In this document: positions 14,462 to 22,478 of the stretch, one piece after another
Position numbering within the stretch: the stretch's first letter is position 1
Layout: every line of letters begins with the position of its first letter
Assembly (NCBI GenBank): GCA_016839815.1
Contig: JAEOTM010000175.1
Span: forward strand, 1 to 32,283
Origin: Candidatus Hodarchaeota archaeon
GTDB taxonomy: Archaea > Asgardarchaeota > Heimdallarchaeia > Hodarchaeales > Hodarchaeaceae
Reading direction: 5' to 3'
Length of the DNA stretch: 32,283 nucleotides
The notes under the pieces: generated by a model
Told to the model about the DNA's origin: nothing
Databases searched by the model: none
What the model saw: the letters and a program-made list of their open reading frames with translations, nothing else
Program-made: the position numbers and the translations under genes

Positions 14462-15988
14462 ATGTCACTCCCCTTTTCTATTAATTCTGCTCGAGATTGG
14501 ATTACACACGTACCGACTTTCCTCGCTTCTCTCAGTGAATATTCTGATTTTGTAAGAAATGCAAGTGTTACAAGCTATCTTGCGAATACCCTTGCTCAGG
14601 TGATGAATGAAGCGAAAGAAGAGATTCTACTTACGATTTATTCTATCCTCAATGAATCATCTGATGTGGGAAAATTTGTACTGATTCAGACATTATTACA
14701 TGCTACAGATATTTGGACTGATTTAGTTCAATTTTCCCGAATCAAGCCTACACTAACAGCCTTAGCCCTCTCACCAGATAAATTGTATACAAAAGATGCG
14801 ATAAATTTATCACAAAAACTTGAAGACATTCCATCTAGTGAGATAACGAGGGATATAGAGGATGATTCGACTATTTATAAAGCTGAAGAAAAGGAAATGG
14901 CCAAACAAGCTCCAGAAATGGTGAGAGAGGACTCCTACGGAGCTGTAAGAACTGAGAAGAAAAAAGCTAAAAGAAGTATGCCAGTTCCCTCTTCCACACA
15001 AGAGATACCAACACCTGTTCCACAACCCGTTCCAAAACCTGCTCCTCCTCCAGCAGCTCCTGCACGGGGAGTTGAACCTTCCCCTCCTCCTCCCTCAGTC
15101 TCCATTGGTGCGAAAGCTGCAGAATCAACTAAATCTAGATTAGCAGAAAAAGGAGTTTTTGATGAAGCAGAAGAAGAACTAGAACCATTACTTGAAGAGC
15201 CTGCTCCTGTAGAAGAGGCATTTGACGATCAAATCATAGATGATTTCAAACCTAATGAAGCGGTTATGGCGGGTTCAGCTGATGTAGGCTCTCCACGACC
15301 AACTCCTCAGTCAAAGAGTGTTTTTACTCATGTGCATTATTTTAATCGGATGAATTCCCGAAAAACTTATCCTTTTACCGTTTCCTTGTCCAGTGCTGCT
15401 AAAAAAGTCAGAGCGCGGAAGATGCATATACTCTCTGGAGAACGAGAGACAGAAAAACAGGCCGAATTTGAACTTGATCATCTTACGAGACAAATTATGG
15501 TAGAGTTACTTATTTCAGGGTGTTTAGTGCAACCAAACTTTCAATATGTTGATCCAGATAATTTACCAGTCGAATTGACTTTTTATATTACTCCTCTGGT
15601 AGAAGCGGGTTATCAAGCCTCAAAAATTGAAGGTCAATTATTACTCAAAAATGACATGGGAATGATTCTTCAGAATCTTCCCCTATCCGATATTTTCGTT
15701 GTGAGTAACCGAATCTCTAAGATTGCCGCCCTTGTTGGAGCAATTGGTGGTGGAACTCTTCCAGCACTTGATTTTCTCTTCGGTGTTAATTTACAGGAGG
15801 CTCTAACAGGCCAATTGGAATATACTGCTCCTGATATCGCGAATGAAGTTAATATTCGATCTTTGATTACAACAAGTCAAATAGCAATCTTTGTTATCTT
15901 TATTAGCATAGGTCTTCTGTGGTGGTGGCGTAAAGGAAGATCTAGAAGAGCACCCGAGGAAAAACTCGCAATCAATCTTCCTCAATAA
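14462..15988 (+). CDS. Pro-rich, C-tail-anchored protein of unknown function
   Basis: 508 residues. Residues 1-135 are helical (FLASLSEYSDFVRNASV, VGKFVLIQTLLHATDIW). A charged and then strongly proline-rich linker follows (about 165-215; IPTPVPQPVPKPAPPP), then an acidic patch (EEELEPLLEEPAPVEE). A folded domain from about 290 has a beta-rich start (HVHYFNRMNSRKTYPFTVSL) and ends in one TM helix (about 470-490; IAIFVIFISIGLLWWW) with a basic cytosolic tail. No signal peptide is seen, so it is probably a tail-anchored protein with its bulk in the cytoplasm. A TATA-like TACTTAAAT at 14432-14440 sits about 26 bp before the ATG, suggesting a nearly leaderless transcript. It may belong with the three preceding small genes. 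Confidence 0.7.
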   Translation: MSLPFSINSARDWITHVPTFLASLSEYSDFVRNASVTSYLANTLAQVMNEAKEEILLTIYSILNESSDVGKFVLIQTLLHATDIWTDLVQFSRIKPTLTALALSPDKLYTKDAINLSQKLEDIPSSEITRDIEDDSTIYKAEEKEMAKQAPEMVREDSYGAVRTEKKKAKRSMPVPSSTQEIPTPVPQPVPKPAPPPAAPARGVEPSPPPPSVSIGAKAAESTKSRLAEKGVFDEAEEELEPLLEEPAPVEEAFDDQIIDDFKPNEAVMAGSADVGSPRPTPQSKSVFTHVHYFNRMNSRKTYPFTVSLSSAAKKVRARKMHILSGERETEKQAEFELDHLTRQIMVELLISGCLVQPNFQYVDPDNLPVELTFYITPLVEAGYQASKIEGQLLLKNDMGMILQNLPLSDIFVVSNRISKIAALVGAIGGGTLPALDFLFGVNLQEALTGQLEYTAPDIANEVNIRSLITTSQIAIFVIFISIGLLWWWRKGRSRRAPEEKLAINLPQ

Positions 15989-16035
15989 TCTGCTGCATCT
16001 ATCCATGGATAATACAACTTATCAGATGAAGTAAT

Positions 16036-16881
16036 ATGACATTCCACACAGGGATTACAGTCCAAGCTATAGGTGATTTGACTCCGTCCAATGTAGTTGA
16101 CTTGGGAATGGCAATCAATCTACGGCACATCGAATTTGATCCCTCAGTTTTTCCAGATATTTCGAATGTCATGCAACGATTAAGAACAGACCAAACTTCT
16201 ATTCACGCACCATATATGGAAGATTACAAAATGGATCTTTCATCGCAATCTCCTCAGATAGACAAATTAATTCAGGATATAAATCACTGGAAAACGCGTA
16301 TGAACATTATCGGAGTTGTCGTCCACCCTCCTCTTGATGCAGGAGGAGATATGGGTAAATTCTACGATCGCTTGGATTTACTACCCTTTCCATTACTCGA
16401 AAACATGCCTTATCAGTCATGGGAGGACTTCCTTGAGTTTTTCGATACTACTCAATCAAATGTGAATAATCCATTGGGAATATGCTTTGATATTCCCCAC
16501 TCGTTTATTACGAATGGAGAACAGTTTCTAGATGTGCCTGATAAGGTATTAAGGCATTTAAAATCTCCGACGGGATATATTCATATTTCAGGGGGCACAT
16601 CAGAAGAAGATACCCACTATCCTCTATTAACTGATGGTAACATGCCTTTTCAAGTAGTGCCCAGATTTCTTCAGAGAATATCATTCAGGGGGACTGTAAC
16701 AATGGAATTATATCCACGATCGTTCCAAGATATCGATAAAATTCTTCGTTCCTATATCATAATGCTTGGTGTGTCAAAAAAGAGGATACATAAACTTTCT
16801 GTTCAAATCAAAAGACCTTTCATCATGCGAAAGATCAATAAGATGGCTTCAGCAAAAAAACTCCATTCCGAGAAAAAATAA
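16036..16881 (+). CDS. xylose-isomerase-like TIM-barrel protein (sugar phosphate isomerase/epimerase)
   Basis: 281 residues with the AP-endonuclease-2/xylose-isomerase-like TIM barrel. Likely metal ligands and catalytic residues lie at strand ends: H57 (SIHAPY), H97 (GVVVHPP), E122 (LLENMP), D152 and H155 (CFDIPHS), H183 (YIHISGG), H194 (EDTHYPLL, followed by TDG) and E224 (TMELYP). The set fits a metal-dependent sugar isomerase/epimerase or an endonuclease IV relative; the substrate is unknown. A basic C-terminal tail (KKRIHKLSVQIKRP, AKKLHSEKK) is unusual for a sugar enzyme and might contact nucleic acid. It ends seven bases from the convergent 4-TM gene. Confidence 0.8.
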   Translation: MTFHTGITVQAIGDLTPSNVVDLGMAINLRHIEFDPSVFPDISNVMQRLRTDQTSIHAPYMEDYKMDLSSQSPQIDKLIQDINHWKTRMNIIGVVVHPPLDAGGDMGKFYDRLDLLPFPLLENMPYQSWEDFLEFFDTTQSNVNNPLGICFDIPHSFITNGEQFLDVPDKVLRHLKSPTGYIHISGGTSEEDTHYPLLTDGNMPFQVVPRFLQRISFRGTVTMELYPRSFQDIDKILRSYIIMLGVSKKRIHKLSVQIKRPFIMRKINKMASAKKLHSEKK

Positions 16882-16888
16882 CAGAAAT

Positions 16889-17416
16889 TTATCCAATTGG
16901 TTCCTCCAAGAAGCTAGTACTTAAGATATTCTTGACTCTTTTCCATCTAGGTAGCATATACCCAATATAGATGGGAAGAAATAACAACAAGTACAGTATA
17001 ATGAAATCACTTCCGATTTGAGGAAAGATAATTTGGGAAACAACAAACAGAATTAGAATCGAACCAAAATAGTAAAATTGAATTATGGTTCGCATAAATC
17101 CCTGTAAAAACCAGTGAATGGGAAGGTGTTTATTATGAAGAAGGTAATAATAATATGTCCCTGTAGAATAAAAAAACATGGTAACCCCTGCTAGAATACT
17201 ACTTGCAATACCAAGTAATAATGTGTTTTCTTTTAAATAAATTGTGCCCGAGAGAAAAAGAAGGGTCCAAAAAATAATTCCGGCACTCATAAGTCCATAG
17301 CTCAGACCAATAAAGCCTAATGCTCTTTGAATCTGAATGGGCTCTTGGGCACTTATTTTTTCCATTACTTCCTTAATTTCTTCCTTATCCATTTCTTTCA
17401 CGTAAGAATAATTCAT
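16889..17416 (-). CDS. 4-TM membrane protein of unknown function
   Basis: About 175 residues with four hydrophobic segments and a helical acidic N-terminus (VKEMDKEEIKEVMEKISAQE) that is probably cytosolic. The first and second segments (GFIGLSYGLMSAGIIFW, LLLGIASSILAGVTMFF) are followed by a Tyr-rich loop (YSTGTYYYYLL). The frame is open from TTG 17425; the ATG at 17416 is preferred. There are no catalytic motifs, and it is not in an operon. Confidence 0.65.
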   Translation of the reverse strand: MNYSYVKEMDKEEIKEVMEKISAQEPIQIQRALGFIGLSYGLMSAGIIFWTLLFLSGTIYLKENTLLLGIASSILAGVTMFFYSTGTYYYYLLHNKHLPIHWFLQGFMRTIIQFYYFGSILILFVVSQIIFPQIGSDFIILYLLLFLPIYIGYMLPRWKRVKNILSTSFLEEPIG

Positions 17417-17598
17417 TATTAGCAAGTATAATCTTTCGATAAGAGGATTTTACTATGCAACGACCAATAGCTATAATAAAACTCAATATGTAAAATGTAT
17501 TACAAGAATTTTCTGGTATTGACAATTTTCCAGTAACTCATTATGACCATATCTACTCAATCCCTTTGAACCCATGTATTAATTAAAACGAAAGAAAT

Positions 17599-17608
17599 GG
17601 AAAAAAAA
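17599..17608 (-). terminator. T8 tract downstream of hypD
   Basis: Eight consecutive A on the plus strand (17601-17608), i.e. T8 on the minus strand, about 70 bases after the hypD stop. Archaeal transcription commonly ends at such T-tracts. Confidence 0.35.
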
Positions 17609-17678
17609 TCACGGTAGAAGGATTTGAAGGGCTAATAATCCAGCAAAGAACTTCCACGACTTAGATTGATGAATTTTA

Positions 17679-18785
17679 TTAATTTAAATCCTCATCTAAA
17701 GAGAAATACCCCCCATATTTAGAATGAATGGCACATGTTCCTTCAGAACCAACCATACATGGGCCTACAGGATTCTCAGGAGAACATTTCTTATTAAAAA
17801 GACTACAATCACGGGGATAGATTTTCCCTAAAATCACATCGGCACATCGACATCCTTTAGGAATATCGCGACCACTAGATATAGGAATATCTTCTTTTAA
17901 CCGAATATTATACTCAGCATACTGTTCAGCCAATTCTAGCCCAGATTTCTCAACCATCCCTATCCCTCGCCATTGAGAATCAACAATTGAATATGCGGTA
18001 TTGATTGCGTCAAGTGCTATTAGGTTACCATCACGAGATACTACGCGTTTGTAGAGATTTTCAGTTCGTGGTTGACTCTGTTTCAATTGCTGCAAGACTT
18101 CTAGAATTCCAAACATTACATCAGCGGGTTCAAACCCGACAACGACGATCGGAATTTGATGATCACGCGAAATTGGTACATACAAACCATAACCGGTTAT
18201 CGCTGACACATGTCCTGGAGCAATAAAACCATCTACTTGGATATCTGGTTGTTTTAATAATAAATTCATGGCTGGAGGAACTAATCGATGAGAAGAGAGA
18301 ATAGATACATTGGAAGGAACACGATTATTAATTAATTCAATGGCTACCATTGGAGCGGTAGTTTCAAAGCCAATCGAGAAAAAAACATACTGAGTCATCG
18401 GATTTTTCTTAGCTAAGCGAACTACATCAAGAAAACTATAAACAATCAGAATAGAGGCTCCTTCAGCTCTTGCAGTTAATAGCGATCCTTGATTGCTGGG
18501 AACACGGGACATATCACCAAAAGTGGCTAGAGTATATCCGTTTTTTGCAAGCCAGATAGCCTGCTCTATGTCAATATTAGGACATACACAGACAGGACAC
18601 CCTGGTCCTGCGATTACCTCTACGTTGGAAGGTAATAATGACCGAATTCCCCAATGAGACACAGTGTATTCATGTGTTCCGCATACATGACATATTTTGA
18701 AATTTTTATCCCCAATTTGAGAGGCAATAGTCGATATTTTCTTACCTAGTTTCTTAATAAAAGCAGGATCTTGATAAGATTTCAT
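17679..18785 (-). CDS. hypD: hydrogenase maturation factor HypD
   Basis: 368 residues with all HypD signatures: C35-G-T-H-E39, GPGCPVCVCP with C63/C66, FFSIGFETTAPM, FIAPGHVSAITG and VVVGFEPADV. The C-terminal cluster-binding region carries Cys at 312, 314, 327, 334, 343 and 351 (GCRCADV, RDCSLFNKKC, GPCMVGSEGTC). HypD holds a 4Fe-4S cluster and, with HypC, carries the Fe(CN)2CO group during assembly of NiFe hydrogenase active sites. No hypC, hypE or hydrogenase gene is in the window, so it is isolated here. Its start (ATG 18785) lies 27 bp from the divergent GNAT start with no Shine-Dalgarno, so the transcript may be leaderless. Confidence 0.95.
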   Translation of the reverse strand: MKSYQDPAFIKKLGKKISTIASQIGDKNFKICHVCGTHEYTVSHWGIRSLLPSNVEVIAGPGCPVCVCPNIDIEQAIWLAKNGYTLATFGDMSRVPSNQGSLLTARAEGASILIVYSFLDVVRLAKKNPMTQYVFFSIGFETTAPMVAIELINNRVPSNVSILSSHRLVPPAMNLLLKQPDIQVDGFIAPGHVSAITGYGLYVPISRDHQIPIVVVGFEPADVMFGILEVLQQLKQSQPRTENLYKRVVSRDGNLIALDAINTAYSIVDSQWRGIGMVEKSGLELAEQYAEYNIRLKEDIPISSGRDIPKGCRCADVILGKIYPRDCSLFNKKCSPENPVGPCMVGSEGTCAIHSKYGGYFSLDEDLN

Positions 18786-18812
18786 TAATGAAGTGCTAAT
18801 AAGCTATGCTTA

Positions 18813-19286
18813 ATGAAGATTATGGATGCAATTTCAATACGAAAAGCCACAATTTCAGATGTACCCTCCTTAGTAAATTTGAGGCGATTGATGTTTGAGT
18901 CAATGGGACATGATGATCCGAAATTGTTAAATGCGGGAGATCAGGCTGCGGAAAGCTTTTTTAAAGAGTTTATTCCTACAAAAGATTACCTAGGATGGGT
19001 GGCAGAGAATTCCCATGGTGAAATTGTGAGTAATATAGGTGTAGTTGTTGACCAACATCCTCCAGGTCCAAACAATCTATCAGGAAGAATTGCGTATTTA
19101 ATGAACTTATGTACGCTTTCTACTTATCGCAGACAAGGTATTGCACGAAGATTACTAGAGGAAACGCTTGAATGGGTAAAACAGATGAATATCACCCGTG
19201 TGTCATTACATGCAACAGAGATGGGTAGAGAACTCTATGAGCAGTTGGGATTTAAGAATACAAACGAAATGCGTCTTAAATTGTAA
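18813..19286 (+). CDS. GNAT-family N-acetyltransferase
   Basis: 157 residues with the GNAT fold. The opening strand and helix (ISIRKATISDVPSLVNLRRL) lead to the acetyl-CoA site motif A, MNLCTLSTYRRQGIARRLLE, with the R-x-x-G-I/x-A pyrophosphate loop, and then motif B, LHATEMGRELYEQLGF, with Tyr near the active site. The substrate is unknown; relatives acetylate small molecules or protein N-termini. The ATG at 18813 is close behind a repeated TTAATGAAG (also at 18785). It ends 31 bases before the convergent ATPase gene. Confidence 0.9.
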   Translation: MKIMDAISIRKATISDVPSLVNLRRLMFESMGHDDPKLLNAGDQAAESFFKEFIPTKDYLGWVAENSHGEIVSNIGVVVDQHPPGPNNLSGRIAYLMNLCTLSTYRRQGIARRLLEETLEWVKQMNITRVSLHATEMGRELYEQLGFKNTNEMRLKL

Positions 19287-19317
19287 TAAAGCTAATGAGT
19301 GCCATATTTAATTACTC

Positions 19318-20685
19318 TTATTTCAAGATTTTTTCTACATATTCCGTTAATTCTTTCAAATCATCTTTCAAGAAAGCTTTGACCTCGATATCATTTTTCT
19401 TGAACGAGGATTCTTCACCCAGGACAATCACTTCAGCATAAGTATCTTGCGAAAGAGCTTCCTTAATTCCTTGAATGAACGAATCCTGAAATATTGGTTC
19501 TAAATCAGTTTGGGGGGGAATTGCTACCAAGAATCTTTTATTTTTCCCAGAAAGTGAGATCTGTATTCCATTATTTCGTTGAAGAGCTCCAACTGTAAAC
19601 CCTTTTACTTTTCCAAGAGTCTTTTTTATTTTCTTACTATAATCAGATAAAAATTTATGATTTTTTCCCAATTCTTTCAAAATTGGAGCTTTTTTTTCCT
19701 CTGTAACTCCAGCAAGCCATTTTATCGCTTCCCTGGGATTACCATGAGAATAAGCATATGCAGATTCGATGTCAGATTTCCCTAACGGCCATGTTGAATT
19801 TTCTTCTGTCAATGTAAGATCAAATTTCTGATGAAAATCTTTTAACATATGTACACAGTAGTCTTGAATATCCTTTTTAGTAAAGCGTTTTAATAAGATG
19901 GGGGGTTCAATTCTACTTTGAACTGCTGTACTTGAGAGATCAAGAATCTTATCCCAAAGTGTGGCTAGACATGCTAAACATAAGACAAAATTACTAGCTT
20001 CATTATGCATCTTCTTGATACTTTCCAACAACTGAAGTTCAGCTTCAGGTCCTAAGGCAATGAACAGTGACTCTAGTTCATCAACAAAGAAAATTAAAGG
20101 CTTATCAACCGATTTAAGAATAACTTGGAGAGCAGCAAAAGCTAATTCTTCATCGTCCATTATGGTTCTATTGAATGATTTTGTCTCCTCGTCTAGATCA
20201 AAACCGGTAAACCATTTAAGGGCTAATTTAGATTGTTTAGGATCTTTCAGAGCAAAAAAACCCTCAATAACAACATTTCCAAGGCCTGGGAATTCAAATG
20301 CTGCATTTTCAACTTTCTTGTATTTTTCTACAAGAAAATCTGCTACATACTCTAAAAGAGCAGCCCCACCTGCCTTAACAGTCTCAAAATAGAAGTGGGA
20401 ATAGATTCTATTAGGATTTGTAGGAACAGGAACATAAACAACGTATGCGTTCGTAACTTCCTCCCGAACAACCCAGTAAAAATGGGTTTTGCCGTACCCC
20501 GCCTCCGCTATGACGGGAACAATCATGGATTCCCTCTTATGCTTTCTTACGGTTTCCAAAGCGTGAGATATCCGATTTATTGCTTCTTTATTAGGCCGTT
20601 TCAAATTGAATATTTCGGGTACATCTGCTCTTGCAGTGAAATTATGAAAAGGATTTTCTATGATAAGATTTGTTACTTGAGTCAT
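19318..20685 (-). CDS. AAA/ORC-like P-loop ATPase
   Basis: 455 residues. Walker A is atypical (A60-E-A-G-Y-G-K-T67), Walker B is LIFFVDELES with D202-E203. A likely arginine finger is R258 (VQSRIEPP), followed by the lid helices (FTKKDIQDYCVHMLKDF) and a sensor-2-like SHGNPREAIKWL. This is the build of ORC/Cdc6- or STAND-type ATPases. The C-terminal 90 residues form an alpha/beta domain (IQISLSGKNKRFLVAIPPQT, YAEVIVLGEE, DIEVKAFLKDDLKELTEYVE) that is not assigned. It is preceded six bases upstream by a gene for a protein with two winged-helix-like regions, with which it surely forms one transcription unit. Possible roles are DNA replication initiation, regulation or defence; none can be chosen from sequence alone. 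Confidence 0.75.
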   Translation of the reverse strand: MTQVTNLIIENPFHNFTARADVPEIFNLKRPNKEAINRISHALETVRKHKRESMIVPVIAEAGYGKTHFYWVVREEVTNAYVVYVPVPTNPNRIYSHFYFETVKAGGAALLEYVADFLVEKYKKVENAAFEFPGLGNVVIEGFFALKDPKQSKLALKWFTGFDLDEETKSFNRTIMDDEELAFAALQVILKSVDKPLIFFVDELESLFIALGPEAELQLLESIKKMHNEASNFVLCLACLATLWDKILDLSSTAVQSRIEPPILLKRFTKKDIQDYCVHMLKDFHQKFDLTLTEENSTWPLGKSDIESAYAYSHGNPREAIKWLAGVTEEKKAPILKELGKNHKFLSDYSKKIKKTLGKVKGFTVGALQRNNGIQISLSGKNKRFLVAIPPQTDLEPIFQDSFIQGIKEALSQDTYAEVIVLGEESSFKKNDIEVKAFLKDDLKELTEYVEKILK

Positions 20686-20691
20686 CGTTTT

Positions 20692-21198
20692 CTAGGCCTC
20701 GAATGTTAAATAGTAAAATACGCCTGTACCTGTATCGGAGGTAATACCTCCGTACCCCGCGTGCGATCTAGACATTGCAGTCTGTAAGGTTAGAACTCCT
20801 TGGTCATGAAATGACAGGACTTTTTCATCAAAATAGGGATCAGGGATTTGTTGATTATGATTAACTTTCTCACGTATGTCAGGGATCCTTACTAATGGTT
20901 TCATCGGTGTTGATAAGGAAGTATAAGCTTCACGCAATAATGATAAGAATTGATTATCGCTCAAATCCAATTTCATGGGTTTTTGACCTTCAAGATATTT
21001 CTCTCCCATCGCAGTCAAACAGTACACACTCTTAGTCCCTTTTTTTAGCTGAATCAATCCTTTTTCAGAGAGATTAGACAAGAAATTCCGCTCTGTCTCG
21101 GTTCTAGCGTAATACCCAGTATCTCCAAGAAAATGAATGATTTCAAGGTATGAGGTATGCATACAATAACAATTCTGAGAGGGGTTTTTAGGCCACAT
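20692..21198 (-). CDS. winged-helix protein paired with the AAA ATPase
   Basis: 168 residues. The first half reads as a winged helix (SYLEIIHFLGDTGYYARTET, NFLSNLSEKGLIQLKKGTKS, VYCLTAMGEKYLEG) with a beta-wing and a Gly-Lys turn. The second half is another helical/beta domain with VLSFHDQGVLTLQTA and a Gly-rich end (GYGGITSDTGTGVFYY), perhaps a second winged helix. Expected to bind DNA or mediate contact with the ATPase six bases downstream. The ATG at 21198 has no Shine-Dalgarno; a second Met at 21162 is possible. The divergent isomerase starts 80 bp away. Confidence 0.65.
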   Translation of the reverse strand: MWPKNPSQNCYCMHTSYLEIIHFLGDTGYYARTETERNFLSNLSEKGLIQLKKGTKSVYCLTAMGEKYLEGQKPMKLDLSDNQFLSLLREAYTSLSTPMKPLVRIPDIREKVNHNQQIPDPYFDEKVLSFHDQGVLTLQTAMSRSHAGYGGITSDTGTGVFYYLTFEA

Positions 21199-21277
21199 AT
21201 GACTCGGAAGACATCAGGGTAATATAATATAGATTTCAATCCGAGTGATTAACCGATAGAATTCACGGGTTTTTAAC

Positions 21278-22396
21278 ATGGATCTTGATGATTTGCAAAG
21301 AATCTCTGGTTTAGATACCGATGACATGTTTGGGATGGTTTTTACCTGGCCCAAATTAATTGAGAAAATAATGAATCAAACAATAGACATTCCTCTAGAA
21401 ATTTCAGTCGGAAGCTATCATATTTCGTATAAGAATGAAATTTCGAACATTCTAATATGTGGAATGGGTGGTTCCGCAGTGAGCGGAGATTACATCTCTA
21501 CATATTATGCAAATTCTCTGACTCAGCCAATAATAGTCCGACGCAATTATACGATACCCAATTTTGCGTCGATAAATACTCTGGTTATTGCAATCTCCTA
21601 TTCAGGAAATACAGAGGAAACGATTTCTGGATTAAATGCTGCTATCAAAAATAGATGCCCAATCATCTGTATTGGTAGCGGAGGAAAGCTAGAGGAATTC
21701 TCTATAGCTAATAGAATACCATTTTTCAGAATTCCTGCAGGAAACCAACCTCGTGCGTCTTTTCCTTTATTATTATTCCCTATTCTAAAGATTCTTGACG
21801 CCATGAACGTCGTGAAACTGGATTCAAACGTAATACAAGAGATCATTCGAAGTTTGAAGAAACAACGGGAGCTCATTAGGCCGCAAACCCTAACTTCCGA
21901 AAATCAAGCTAAACAATTAGCTATAAAACTACACAACTATGTTCCAGTTATTTGGTCTCCATATTTTTGTGTAGCAAATCGACTAAAATGCCAGATTAAT
22001 GAGAATTCTAAGCAGTTAGCGATTGCAGAAGAATTACCTGAATTAAATCACAATCATATTGTCGGATTCCAAAGTCTAAGAAAAGATAATCCATTTATAG
22101 TAGTCATTCTCCGTTTTCCTTCCGAACATCCGAATGTTTCGCTTCGTTTCGACATTTCTACTGAAATTATTAAACAAAAAGTGAAAATACTAAAAATTCA
22201 AATCGACTCAGGGGATTTACTTACTCAATTAATTACTGCTACATATTTAGGGGATTATATTTCTATTTATCTTGCTTTACTCAACAATCAAAATCCGAAT
22301 ACTGTAGATAGTATTGATTTTTTGAAAGAACAGATGGAAAAGCGTGGACAAACTCAATCTTCCTTAATGAAAGATTTAGATAAATTGTCAACTTAA
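21278..22396 (+). CDS. bifunctional phosphoglucose/phosphomannose isomerase
   Basis: 372 residues with two SIS domains. The first has CGMGGSAVSGD (62-71) and AISYSGNTEET (106-115), and the second ends in EELPELNHNHIVGFQ near 251-265. These are the signatures of the archaeal/bacterial bifunctional PGI/PMI family, in which the Glu and His of the latter segment and the Thr/Ser of SYSGNT act in sugar-phosphate isomerisation. It converts glucose-6-phosphate or mannose-6-phosphate to fructose-6-phosphate, linking glycolysis and mannose supply. The ATG at 21278 follows a TATA element near 21221-21231 (AATATAATATAG), giving a short leader. Expected to be cytosolic and dimeric. Confidence 0.93.
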   Translation: MDLDDLQRISGLDTDDMFGMVFTWPKLIEKIMNQTIDIPLEISVGSYHISYKNEISNILICGMGGSAVSGDYISTYYANSLTQPIIVRRNYTIPNFASINTLVIAISYSGNTEETISGLNAAIKNRCPIICIGSGGKLEEFSIANRIPFFRIPAGNQPRASFPLLLFPILKILDAMNVVKLDSNVIQEIIRSLKKQRELIRPQTLTSENQAKQLAIKLHNYVPVIWSPYFCVANRLKCQINENSKQLAIAEELPELNHNHIVGFQSLRKDNPFIVVILRFPSEHPNVSLRFDISTEIIKQKVKILKIQIDSGDLLTQLITATYLGDYISIYLALLNNQNPNTVDSIDFLKEQMEKRGQTQSSLMKDLDKLST

Positions 22397-22478
22397 TCAT
22401 AACGGAAAAAGTAGGCAAAAAAAACTATAGTGAAATATTGAAACTCATAATTATCGCTAAGAAGGATAGATTTCAAAC

